From positions 1-46,839 of the forward strand of contig JBFLYK010000050.1 in assembly GCA_040756995.1 (NCBI GenBank): a stretch of 46,839 nucleotides of DNA, given 5' to 3'. The translations under genes and the position numbers were made by a program. The DNA comes from BP-133 sp040756995 (GTDB lineage Bacteria; Actinomycetota; Acidimicrobiia; IMCC26256; BP-133). Of this stretch, positions 23,784 to 32,600 are shown in pieces (positions within the stretch are counted from its first letter, which is position 1; each line of letters starts with the position of its first letter). The notes under the pieces are model-generated. The model was not told where the DNA came from, ran no database searches, and saw only the letters and a program-made list of their open reading frames with translations.

Positions 23784-23818
23784 TTGTCCAGGGAACAAAT
23801 GTAAAGTAACCTGGACAA
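23784..23818. promoter_or_regulatory. Perfect 9-bp inverted repeat upstream of the RTX gene
   Basis: TTGTCCAGG (23784-23792) and CCTGGACAA (23810-23818) are perfect inverted copies separated by 17 bases. The repeat lies between the iron box and the ATG at 23855. It could be a second operator or an RNA stem; no T-run follows, so it is not a typical terminator. Confidence 0.5.
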
Positions 23819-23854
23819 ACCGTTCGCAATGACCACTCGCTGGGGGTTAGGTCA

Positions 23855-26812
23855 ATGCTGGGGATTTCACGCTGGGGGCGGAAGCGCGTCCGTCGCCAAT
23901 CCAGGCTGCACATCGCGGTGCTCGTGGCCCTCGTCGCGGGCTTGTTCACGGTGCCTCTAGCCGGGACGGCGAACGCCGCGGTGAGCTGCGAGTACGATCC
24001 CGACACCAAAGAGGTGTTCGTCGTCTTCGACGAGGAAGGTGACTCGGCCACGATCGCCCGCCAGCCGGGCGGCGCCATCACCGTCAACGACACGCCCTGC
24101 GACGAAGCCACGGTGAAGAACACCGACACGGTGAACGTCGAGGGCGGGGACCTCGGAACCGGCGAGTCGGTCACGATCAACCTGGCCAACGGCGGCTTTC
24201 CGGGCGTGAAGTTCAACATCACGGCCTTCTTCGAGCTCGGAGTGCTGACGATCGAGGGCACCTCCGGCGACGACGTCATCAGCGTCGGCCGGGGCCCGCT
24301 GGTCGGCGCCGTCGAGAAGGGGGGCGTCGACCTCGACGGCGACCTGAAGGCCGACGTGACCTTCTGCCTGTTCCCCGAGGAGTGCGACACGACCGGGCTG
24401 ATCGATTCCGGCATCCAGTCGATCGTCGTCAACGGCAACAAGGGAAACGACAAGCTGACGGCGGCGGGCGGGGGGACGGTCGACCAGCTGTCCGGCCCCA
24501 TCCTCGACGAGTTCGTCACTCTCGACGGCGGCGAGGGCGAGGACGTTCTCGACATGTCAGCCGCCCCGCAGTTCGTCGAGGCCAACCTGCTGGCCGGCTT
24601 CGCCACCGGCGCCACGATCGTCCGCAACATGGAGGACGTCATCGGCTCCCGCTTCAACGACGACCTCACCGGGGACGACAACGCCAACCACATCATCGCC
24701 GGGCCGGGCGACGACGCGGTCAACGCCGCGGGCGGCGACGACCTCATCGAGGGCAACGAAGGCAACGACCTCATCACCAGCGAGCTGGGCGACGACGAAG
24801 TCAACGGTGGTCCGGGCGACGACACCATCGACGCCGGGGAAGGCGCCGACGACATCTTCGCCGCCGAGGGCACGGACATCATCTCTGCCGGGCCCGAGGA
24901 CGACTTCGTCGACGGTGGCCCCGGCGACGACACCATCGACGGCGGACTCGGCTTCGACGAGGTGCTGGGCGGCGAGGGGAACGAACAGATCATCGGGGGC
25001 CCGGGCGACGACCTGGTCGACGGCGGCCCCGGCGACGACACCATCGACGGCGGCACCGGGTTCGACCGGATCCTCGCCGGCGAGGGGACCGACATCGTCA
25101 TCGGCGGGCCGGAGGACGACTTCATCGACGGCGGTCCCGGCGACGACACGATCGACGGCGGGCTCGGCTTCGACCAGGTCATCGGTGGCGAGGGGACGGA
25201 CCTCCTGAACGGCGGTCCGCATGACGATCTGCTCGACGGCGGCCCGATGGACGACACGATGGACGGCGGGCTCGGCTTCGACCGGATCCTGGGCGGCGAG
25301 GGCGCCGACGTCCTGTACGGCGGTCCGGACGACGACGCCCTCGACGGCGGCCCCGGCGACGACATCATGGGCGCCGGCGACGGCAACGACACCGCCTTCG
25401 GCGGCGAAGGCATCGACACCCTGGAAGGCAACTTCGGCGACGACCTCCTCGACGCCGGCCCCGGCGAGGACATCATCTCCGGTGGCGAGGGCAACGACGT
25501 CATCCACGCCGGCGACGGCAGCGACTCCGTGGACGCCGGACCGGGTGACGACCACGTCTTCCCCGGTCTCATGGACGACATCGTGAGCGGCGGGACCGGT
25601 TACGACACCGTCGACTTCTCCGGCTCGTTCGAGCCCGTCCGGGTGAACCTCGACAACGAGACCGCCGAGGGCGAGGGCACCGACGACCCGGTGACCGCCT
25701 TCGAGCGGGTCATCGGGTCGGAGAAGGACGACAACCTGACCGGCAACAAGTACGACAACGTGCTCATCGGAGGCGGCGGGGCCGACACCTTCGCCGGCGG
25801 GGACGGCAATGACGTCCTCGACGGCGGCGACGGGGACGACATCTTCGACGAGGACTCCAGGCCCAACGGCGCCGACGAGATCAAGGGCGGCGCGGGGAAC
25901 GACACCGTCCGGTACACGACCCGGCGCAACCCGGTGACCGTCACCAACGACGGTCAGGCCAACGACGGCGAAGCCAACGAGAAGGACAACGTCACCGACG
26001 TCGAGAAACCCGAACTCAAAGAAGGGGAGGCCGGAGCCCCGGTCCTGCCCTTCACGGCGGATTTCGGCGGCTACTGGCTGGCCGCCGCCGACGGGGGCGT
26101 CTTCAGCTTCGGTGACGCCCGGTTCTACGGCTCGGCCGGTGACATCGCCCTGAACCAGCCGGTGGTCGGCATGGCCGCTTCGCCGACGAAGAAGGGGTAC
26201 TGGATGGTGGCCGCCGACGGAGGGATCTTCAGCTTCGGTGACGCCCAGTTCCACGGCTCCACCGGTGACATCGCCCTGAACCGGCCCATTGTCGGGATGG
26301 CGGCCACGCCGTCCGGCAAGGGCTACTGGCTGGTGGCGGCCGACGGAGGGATCTTCAGCTTCGGCGATGCCGACTTCTTCGGCTCGACCGGCGGTATCAA
26401 GCTGAACAAGCCGATCGTCGGGATGGCGGCCACGCCGTCCGGGAAGGGGTACTGGCTGGTGGCGTCGGACGGCGGCATCTTCACCTTCGGCGACGCCGCC
26501 TTCCACGGGAGCCTGGGCCGGTCGCAGCTCAACGGGCGGGTGATGGGCATGGCCGCCACGCCGACGGGCAAGGGGTACTGGCTCCTGGGCTCGGGCGGCG
26601 AGGTGTCCGGCTTCGGCGATGCGGAGCTGCTCGGCACTCCGCCGCCCCAGGCCGCCGCGGCCTTCGTCGCCATCGCTCCCATCCGGGACCGCAACGGCTA
26701 CATGATCGTGGGCGGCGACGGGGGCGGCTTCGCCTTCGGTGACACCGGCCCGCTCGGCCAGCTGGTCAAGAGCCGCCTCAACCAGCCGATCGTGGGCGCC
26801 GTCGCCTACTGA
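23855..26812 (+). CDS. Secreted RTX (calcium-binding repeat) protein with C-terminal GYWL/FGDA repeats
   Basis: The 985-aa protein has a long basic signal peptide (residues 1-42, ending AGTANAA). A beta-rich N-terminal part (45-260) is followed by hemolysin-type nonapeptide repeats at about 270-670, with many copies of GGPGDDTIDGG that should form Ca2+-filled beta-rolls. Residues about 730-985 hold six repeats of some 46 aa, centred on GYWLVAADGGIFSFGDA and PIVGMAATPSGKG, a likely beta-propeller or beta-solenoid I associate with Acidimicrobiia proteins. No protease, lipase or adhesin domain is evident, and no type I secretion genes lie nearby; the signal peptide suggests Sec export. The upstream iron box suggests expression under iron starvation. 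A surface or matrix role is a guess. Confidence 0.9.
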   Translation: MLGISRWGRKRVRRQSRLHIAVLVALVAGLFTVPLAGTANAAVSCEYDPDTKEVFVVFDEEGDSATIARQPGGAITVNDTPCDEATVKNTDTVNVEGGDLGTGESVTINLANGGFPGVKFNITAFFELGVLTIEGTSGDDVISVGRGPLVGAVEKGGVDLDGDLKADVTFCLFPEECDTTGLIDSGIQSIVVNGNKGNDKLTAAGGGTVDQLSGPILDEFVTLDGGEGEDVLDMSAAPQFVEANLLAGFATGATIVRNMEDVIGSRFNDDLTGDDNANHIIAGPGDDAVNAAGGDDLIEGNEGNDLITSELGDDEVNGGPGDDTIDAGEGADDIFAAEGTDIISAGPEDDFVDGGPGDDTIDGGLGFDEVLGGEGNEQIIGGPGDDLVDGGPGDDTIDGGTGFDRILAGEGTDIVIGGPEDDFIDGGPGDDTIDGGLGFDQVIGGEGTDLLNGGPHDDLLDGGPMDDTMDGGLGFDRILGGEGADVLYGGPDDDALDGGPGDDIMGAGDGNDTAFGGEGIDTLEGNFGDDLLDAGPGEDIISGGEGNDVIHAGDGSDSVDAGPGDDHVFPGLMDDIVSGGTGYDTVDFSGSFEPVRVNLDNETAEGEGTDDPVTAFERVIGSEKDDNLTGNKYDNVLIGGGGADTFAGGDGNDVLDGGDGDDIFDEDSRPNGADEIKGGAGNDTVRYTTRRNPVTVTNDGQANDGEANEKDNVTDVEKPELKEGEAGAPVLPFTADFGGYWLAAADGGVFSFGDARFYGSAGDIALNQPVVGMAASPTKKGYWMVAADGGIFSFGDAQFHGSTGDIALNRPIVGMAATPSGKGYWLVAADGGIFSFGDADFFGSTGGIKLNKPIVGMAATPSGKGYWLVASDGGIFTFGDAAFHGSLGRSQLNGRVMGMAATPTGKGYWLLGSGGEVSGFGDAELLGTPPPQAAAAFVAIAPIRDRNGYMIVGGDGGGFAFGDTGPLGQLVKSRLNQPIVGAVAY

Positions 26813-26825
26813 ACCGGGGTTTGCC

Positions 26826-26839
26826 TTAGGGGCTCCTAA
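26826..26839. promoter_or_regulatory. Iron-box-like palindrome 5
   Basis: The site is TTAGG-GGCT-CCTAA, starting 13 bases after the RTX gene stop and 170 bases before the next coding start. It probably controls the secreted protein at 27010. Confidence 0.75.
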
Positions 26840-26869
26840 TTTCTTCCGTTCGGAGGAAGGAAATGTCCC

Positions 26870-27009
26870 TTTTGCGGCGAATCTTCCAATCGGCGCCACG
26901 TCCCAGCCGTAGGGGGAGCGGTCGGGCGCCGAAGGGGAGCTCAGCACCTTCCGCCGGTTGACGTAGGGATCAGCCGGCGCCGCGCCACTCATCTCAAGGA
27001 GAACGACGC
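26870..27009 (+). ncRNA. Conserved 5' leader, copy 2 (candidate structured cis-regulatory RNA)
   Basis: P1 is GGCGCC (26892-26897) with GGCGCC (26925-26930). The adjacent P2 is GAAGG (26931-26935) with CCTTC (26947-26951). The conserved 3' block GGATCAGCCGGCGCCGCGCC ends before the AAGGAG site. Compared with copy 1, the outer P1 pair changes from A-U to G-C and one P2 pair changes from G-U to G-C, so pairing is kept. Confidence 0.6.
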
Positions 27010-28176
27010 ATGTCCCGTACTGTCCGTACACGCGCCCTCGTGGCCGGGTTGGTGGTGACCCTGGGGGTCCCGACCCTCGGGGGCATCATGTTGAACTCGG
27101 TCCAGGCCGAGACGAGCTATGGAGCCGACCGCGTCGCCCGCGGCGAAGCTCTGGCCGCCGCGCTCGACGCCTACGTCGAAGGGGCCAAGACCTGTGATCT
27201 CGACGCCGCTCGTGAGGCCCACCAGGCCGCGGACGCCATCGCCAACGCCGTCTCGCAGGACGCCCAGTACGCCGCCGTGACCGACTACATGCACTTCAGC
27301 GGCGTGTACCTCGCCGGTCAGGTGCGGGCCAGCCTCGGGCTCGCCGGTGAGGTCGCCGACGACTACACCTGCGAGGAACGAGTGGACATCGCCGAGGAGC
27401 AGGCGGCCACGTGGGACCACATCGTCGGAATCATGGCCGACTCGCCGGAGGGCAGCCCGCTCTTCAACGACCTCGCCACGCTGCGGTCCGTCTACCAGGG
27501 CATCCGGCTGGCCCGCGCCGAACTGAGCGGCGACCCCGCCGCCATGCCGCAGACCCCGGCCACCGCCGCCAACCCGGCGGCGGCGAAGGAGCACTGGCTC
27601 GAGTTCGTGGCTGACTACCCCGAGGCCCGTGAGCTGATCGAATTCCGCAACGCCGACCTGGCCACGGAGGTCGACGGCCTGGTGGCTGCCGTCACCGCCG
27701 CCTTCGAGGGTGACCCCACTCAGGGCTTCCCCGGCGCGGCGGACGCGCTGGCCGCACTGAACAGCCGCTACAACCTGGCTCAGAACCTGGTGGCCGCCGC
27801 GGCCCGGAACCACCTGGCGACCCGTCCGACGTTCGACCCGGCCGCCTGGGACGCTCTGGACACGCTGGACGACGTCCTGCTCACGATCTTCGAGATGCGG
27901 GACCTGATCGCCCTCGGCACTCCCGAGGCCGCCGCCCAGGTCGTGGTCGAGTACACCGACTGGCTGGCGCACCCGCTGTACAACCGGCGGGGTGGCGCGG
28001 TGGCCCGGGCCGACGAGAACCTGGCCGAAGCCGTCAACGAGTACGCGGCAGCCCAGACCCCGGAGACCACCCGGGCCCTGCTCGACCAGCTCCTCGTCGC
28101 CGAGCAGGCCTTCGTCGGTCAGTACTGGGGTACGCCCGAGCTCGTGCAGTACTACGAAGACAACCTGGCGTCCTGA
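27010..28176 (+). CDS. Secreted paralog B of the unknown iron-regulated family
   Basis: This 388-aa protein starts with a signal peptide (MSRTVRTRALVAGLVVTLG, cleavage near residue 36). The mature part is one alpha-rich acidic domain that aligns end to end with the protein at 28443 and with the first 385 residues of the protein at 11137. Family blocks present: CDLDAAREAHQAAD, YTCEERVDIAEEQAA, ADSPEGSPLFNDLATLRS, EHWLEFVADYPEARELIEFR, FEGDPTQGFPGAADALAAL and VGQYWGTPELVQYYE. It has no CHRD domain. An iron box, the conserved leader and AAGGAG precede the ATG, and a strong terminator follows, so it is its own transcription unit. I do not recognise the family; a secreted role in iron capture or iron-stress response is inferred from context only. 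Confidence 0.85.
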   Translation: MSRTVRTRALVAGLVVTLGVPTLGGIMLNSVQAETSYGADRVARGEALAAALDAYVEGAKTCDLDAAREAHQAADAIANAVSQDAQYAAVTDYMHFSGVYLAGQVRASLGLAGEVADDYTCEERVDIAEEQAATWDHIVGIMADSPEGSPLFNDLATLRSVYQGIRLARAELSGDPAAMPQTPATAANPAAAKEHWLEFVADYPEARELIEFRNADLATEVDGLVAAVTAAFEGDPTQGFPGAADALAALNSRYNLAQNLVAAAARNHLATRPTFDPAAWDALDTLDDVLLTIFEMRDLIALGTPEAAAQVVVEYTDWLAHPLYNRRGGAVARADENLAEAVNEYAAAQTPETTRALLDQLLVAEQAFVGQYWGTPELVQYYEDNLAS

Positions 28177-28213
28177 CCTGATCCGGCCGTCAATGGCCGG
28201 ACCGTTCAACCGT

Positions 28214-28253
28214 AAGAAGGCCGGTGGGGCGACCCGCCGGCCTTCTTTCTTTT
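28214..28253 (+). terminator. Rho-independent terminator after paralog B
   Basis: AAGAAGGCCGG (28214-28224) pairs with CCGGCCTTCTT (28237-28247). A G-U pair and a GGG/CCC pair extend the stem to 15 bp, capped by a GCGA tetraloop, and TCTTTT follows. A smaller hairpin (TCCGGCC 28182-28188 with GGCCGGA 28195-28201) precedes it. Confidence 0.9.
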
Positions 28254-28259
28254 GGCGCT

Positions 28260-28273
28260 TTAGGGCGCCCTAA
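28260..28273. promoter_or_regulatory. Iron-box-like palindrome 6 (perfect)
   Basis: TTAGG-GCGC-CCTAA is a perfect palindrome that extends to 16 bases with flanking T and A (28259-28274). It lies 6 bases after the previous terminator and is the clearest of the six copies. It probably controls the gene at 28443. Confidence 0.82.
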
Positions 28274-28302
28274 ACGCCGTGTTTGGCCAGAAGGAATCGT
28301 CC

Positions 28303-28442
28303 CTTTCGCGGCGAATCATGCATTAGCGCCTTTTCACACCCGTGGGGGGAACGGTCAGGCGCCGAAGGGGGAGCACAAGCACCTTCCGCGGGCTGATCGG
28401 GGGGATCGGCCGCGCCGCGCCATTCATTCTGGAGGAGAATGC
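28303..28442 (+). ncRNA. Conserved 5' leader, copy 3 (candidate structured cis-regulatory RNA)
   Basis: P1 is GCGCC (28326-28330) with GGCGC (28358-28362); the outer pair seen in the other copies is A-C here. P2 is GAAGG (28364-28368) with CCTTC (28382-28386). GGTCAG (28353-28358) and CTGATC (28393-28398) could pair as an alternative. The conserved 3' block and GGAGGAG site match copy 1 nearly base for base. Confidence 0.6.
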
Positions 28443-29591
28443 ATGTCTCGTAACATCCGCAATCGCGCCCTGTTCGCCGGGGTGGCCGTCGTCCTGGGGG
28501 CGTCGACGCTCGGGGGCATCGCTCTGGCCCGTACCAGCTTCGGTGCGGACCGGCTGGAGCGGGCGGCGGCTCTGGGCGCCGCGCTCGACGCCTACACCGA
28601 AGTCGCCAAGGGCTGCGACCTCGACGCCACCCGTGAGGCGTACTGGGACGCCGAAGAAGTTTTCAACGCCGTGGAGATCGACCACCAGTTCGCGTCGCCC
28701 GAGCGCTACATGTTCTTCGAGCACATCTACATCCAGGACCAGGTGCCGTCGGGCCTGGGCCTGGAAGGCGACGAGCCGTATGACTGCGCCACGATCGTCC
28801 GCCTGGCCGAGGAGCAGGCGGCGGCCTGGGACGAGGTCACCGAGTACCTGACGAACTCGCCGGAGGAAACCGCGCTCTTCGACGACGTGGCCACCCTCCG
28901 CAGCATCAACCAGAGCATCCGCCTGGCCCGGCGGGAACTGGCCGGCATCCCGGACGCCACGCCGCAGACCCCGTCGACCGCCGCTGACCCGGCGGCGGCG
29001 GCCGAGCACTGGGCGGAGTTCGTGGCCGACTACCCCACGGCCCGGGAGCTGATCGCGTTCCGCAACGAGGAGCTGGCCACGGAGATCGACGGGCTGGTCG
29101 AGGCCGTCACCACGGCCTTCGAGGGTGACCCGGCGCAGGGCTTCCCCGGTGCGGCCGACGCCCTGGCCGCCCTGGCGTCCCGCTACGGGCTGGGCATCAA
29201 CCTGGTGACGGCCGCCGCCCGGAACAGCATTCCGAGCGAGTCGACCCAGCCGGTGTTCGACCCTGACGCCTTCAGCAGCACCGACTTCCTGGGCGACATC
29301 GTCATCACGTTCTTCGAGATCCGCGACCTGATCGACCAGGGCACCGCCGAGGCGGCGGCCCAGATCCAGACCGAGTACACCGACTGGATCCAGTACCCGC
29401 TGTCGTTCAAGACCGGTGGGGCGCTGACCCGGGCCAACGTGGCCTTCGAGACCGCCCTGGCCAACTACGTGGCGGCCCAGACTCCGGAGACCGCCCAGGC
29501 CCTGCGGGACCAGCTCAACATCGTCGAGCAGGTCTTCGTCGGCCAGTACTGGGGCACGCCGGAGCTCGAGGAGTACTACGCCGAGCTCTAG
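28443..29591 (+). CDS. Secreted paralog C of the unknown iron-regulated family
   Basis: The 382-aa protein begins at the ATG 5 bases after GGAGGAG; an open frame from 28224 runs through the iron box and leader and is not the start. The signal peptide (MSRNIRNRALFAGVAVVLGA) is followed by one helical domain with the family blocks CDLDATREAYWDAEEVF, LAEEQAAAWDEVTEYL, NSPEETALFDDVATLRSINQ, EHWAEFVADYPTARELIAFR, FEGDPAQGFPGAADALAAL and VGQYWGTPELEEYYAEL. The YTCEERVD block of the paralogs is changed to YDCATIVR, which keeps one Cys. Leader, iron box and 3' hairpins all match those of paralog B, so the whole transcription unit seems to be a duplicate. Function unknown. Confidence 0.85.
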   Translation: MSRNIRNRALFAGVAVVLGASTLGGIALARTSFGADRLERAAALGAALDAYTEVAKGCDLDATREAYWDAEEVFNAVEIDHQFASPERYMFFEHIYIQDQVPSGLGLEGDEPYDCATIVRLAEEQAAAWDEVTEYLTNSPEETALFDDVATLRSINQSIRLARRELAGIPDATPQTPSTAADPAAAAEHWAEFVADYPTARELIAFRNEELATEIDGLVEAVTTAFEGDPAQGFPGAADALAALASRYGLGINLVTAAARNSIPSESTQPVFDPDAFSSTDFLGDIVITFFEIRDLIDQGTAEAAAQIQTEYTDWIQYPLSFKTGGALTRANVAFETALANYVAAQTPETAQALRDQLNIVEQVFVGQYWGTPELEEYYAEL

Positions 29592-29598
29592 ATCCTGA

Positions 29599-29671
29599 TC
29601 CGGCCGTCACGGCCGGACCGGTTGAGATTGATCGGACTGATGCAGGCCGGCGGGATCACCCGCCGGCCTGC
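29599..29671 (+). terminator. Tandem hairpins after paralog C, probable terminator
   Basis: A small stem, TCCGGCC (29599-29605) with GGCCGGA (29611-29617), is the same as the one after paralog B. It is followed by a 13-bp perfect stem (GCAGGCCGGCGGG 29642-29654 with CCCGCCGGCCTGC 29659-29671). No T-run follows, so termination may be partial and allow read-through into the protease genes. Confidence 0.6.
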
Positions 29672-29696
29672 TCCGTGAAGCCTGGGGGAACGACCG

Positions 29697-32600
29697 ATGC
29701 GAGAGCGCAGGTGGCGTCGGCAGACGCGGGTGCGGACGGCTGTCGCCGCCTGCCTGCTCGCCTGTCTGGCATCGGTGGTTCCGGCGGTTGCCTCCCCACC
29801 CGGGCCGGCGAAGGGAAGGCCGCCGCGGTCGAACCACATCGTGCTGTTGCGGGCCGAGCCGCCGGCCGGCCTGGACGCCGCGAGCCCGGACGCAGCGGAG
29901 TACCGCCGGCAGCTCGACCACCTGGAGGCCGGTGTGCTGGAGGCGACCGGTGTCCCGGAGACGGCGGTCGGCTATCGGTACCGGACGACGCTGGCCGGGT
30001 TCTCCGCCCGGCTGACAGCCGCCGAGGTGGAGCGTCTCCGGCAACACTCCGATGTCGCATCGGTCGCCGTCGACGGCGTCCGGGTGCTGCGCCAGCCACG
30101 ACCGGGCGGGGAATCGTCGGTGGGCGCCTCGGCGGTCGCACCGGCACCGGCCGTCACCGCGACCACCGCTGACGACACCGGCCTCGGAGGCCAGCCCGCC
30201 GACTTCCTCGATCTCCCCGAGGGGCTGTGGGCCCGTCTCGGCGGCCCGGACCATGCCGGTGAAGACGTCATCGTCGGGGTGATCGACGGTGGCATCTACC
30301 CGGAGCACCCCAGCTTCGCCGACGAGCCGATCGCCGCCGACGGCTCCCGCAACTACATCGGCCCGGCCTACGGCCCGCCGCCGGCGAGGTGGCGCGGCAC
30401 CTGCCAGGAAGGTGAGGCCTTTCCCGCCACGTCGTGCAACAACAAGCTGATCGGCGCCCGCTTCTTCGTCGACGGGTGGGGGGCGACGAACGTGGCGGAG
30501 GAGGATTTCCTCTCGCCCCGCGACGTCGACGGGCACGGCACCGGCATGGCGTCGATCGCCGCCGGCAACTACGGCGTCGACCCGTCGTACGAGGGCAACG
30601 ATCTTGGGCTCGGCGTGATCTCGGGGATCGCCCCCCGGGCCCGCCTCGCCCACTACAAGGCCACCTGGGCCGTCCCGGTGCTCGACGGCACAGGGTTTGC
30701 GACCGACAGCGACCTGGCCGCCGCCATCGACGCCGCGGTGGCCGACGGCGTGGACATCATCAGTCTCTCCATCGGTTCGTCGGTCGGCGCCACGCTGCGC
30801 CCGACCGACCAGTCCACCATGCTCGACCCCGTTTCCCTGGCGCTGCTGCGGGCCTATGACGCCGGCGTCCTCACGGTGGCGGCGGCGGGCAACGACGGCC
30901 CCGAGGCCTCGACGATCGAGAGTCCCGGCCACACGCCATGGACGATCTCCGCCGGCTCGTCGCTGTTGCCGACCACGTTCGCCGCCACCGCCACCGTGTC
31001 GGCCGGGCCGGACGGGCCGGCCATCACGGCCGTCGGCGTTTCACCCACGCCGGCGCTTCCGGCGACGCCGCTGATCGACGGGGAGGCGGCGGTCGCGCCG
31101 GGGCAGGACCCCGCCCGGGCCGCCCGGTGCGCCTCCGACTCCCTCGATCCCGCCCTGGTCAAGGGAAAGGTGGTCGTGTGCCGGCCGGGCAGCGTCCTCA
31201 CGGCCAGCGCCCGCCTGCATGAGCTGGGGGCCGCCGGAGGACTGTTCTGGGTGCTGTCGCGTTTCCGGTACGTCGTCGATGACGTGTGGCTGCCGTCGGT
31301 GGTCGTGAGCGCGGCCGACGCGGAGGCCATCCGGCAGCTGATCGCGTCGACGCCGAACGCGACGGTGTCGTTCACCGCCGGGACCGTGTCGCCTTCGACC
31401 ACCGGCGACGTCGTGGCCGGCGTCTCCGGACGGGGGCCGACGCTCGGGTCGTCCAGCATCCTCAAGCCCGACCTGCTGGCGCCCGGCGGCGACATGATCA
31501 TCGCCCACACGCCCGACGTCCCGCCCGGGGCCCGCCGCCTGTTCGACTTCGCCAAGGCGGGCCTGTTCCGGCCGCTGAGCGGCACGTCGCTGTCGGTGCC
31601 GAACACCGCCGGCGCCGCCGCGCTCCTCCGTGCTCTCCACCCCGGCCTCGGCCCGGGCGAGCTCAAGTCGGCGCTCATGACCACGGCTCAGCCGGACATC
31701 CTCGAGGATTCCGGCGGGATTCCATCGGTGCCCGTGACGGCGGCCGAGAAGGGTGCGGGTCGCATCGATCCGAACCGCGCCGCCGAACCCGGTCTCGTGG
31801 TGACCGAGACGAGGGAACGGTTCGAGGACTACATCGCCGGCCAGGTCCCCACCCGTGATCCGGCGCAGACCACGACCGAGGCGACGGACCTCAACCTGCC
31901 GAGCATCGCCTTCGACCCGCTGATCGGCCCGCGGTCGACGCAGCGCACGTTCACGAGCGTCGACGCCGCTCCGGGAACGTGGACGGCGTCGTTCGAGGGA
32001 CTGGCCGGGATCGGAGCGGCGGTCGAACCGGCGCAGTTCACCATCGAGCCCGGCCGGAGCCAGACGATGCGGTTCACGTTCGATCCCGGCACCGTGACTC
32101 CGGATGCCTACGTCGACGGCGCCGTGGTCCTCACCAACGCCCGGGACGGCCGCACCGTCCGCCTGCCCGTCCTGCTGCGGCCCGTCGCCTTCGAGGCGCC
32201 CGAGCAGCTGAACTTCGGCGCCACCCAGCCCGACGGTTCAGCCCCGCTCATGCTCCCGACCGGCTATGACGGTCAGCTCACGGCGGTGGGCTACGGCTTC
32301 GCCCGGCCGGAGACCCGTGCCGGCCAGACGGTCGGGCAGGACGACCCGGAGGAGGACCTCGACCGCATCGCCCAGCCGAACCCCGGTGTCGCCGTCTTCG
32401 ATCTCGAGGTACCGGAGCGGGCCCAGATCCTCGCCGCCGAGAACCGCGGCGCGTCTCTGGGCGACCCGCTGGCCGATCTCGACCTGTACGTCTTCCACGA
32501 CGACGAGAACGACGGCTTCGACGGCGATGACCTCGTCGACTTCAGCGCCACCGCCGAACCCGAGGCCCTGACCTTCTTCTCGCCGGATGCCGGGCGGTAC

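Noticed and set aside
24660..25860. Short-period DNA repeats resembling a CRISPR or VNTR array
   Set aside because: They are in frame and encode RTX nonapeptides; there is no spacer structure.
26863..26961. A possible 32-codon upstream ORF in leader copy 2, with a GGAGGAAGG site
   Set aside because: Copies 1 and 3 lack a start in the same frame, so it is not conserved. The shared TGA comes from a conserved RNA block.
24557..27031. Long minus-strand frame opposite the RTX gene
   Set aside because: It is repetitive only because the RTX repeats are; it runs through the iron box and leader and has no credible protein features.
11001..28442. Leaders as a known riboswitch (cobalamin, c-di-GMP, ydaO, Mn, NiCo, fluoride)
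   Set aside because: None of the core motifs of these classes that I know are present.
28224..28442. Extended N-terminus for paralog C
   Set aside because: It would translate the iron box and leader; the ATG at 28443 has a strong RBS and signal peptide.
11137..29591. Assignment of the three paralogs to imelysin/EfeO (M75)
   Set aside because: Size, secretion and iron control fit, but the GxHxxE motif and other M75 signatures are missing, so I did not name them so.
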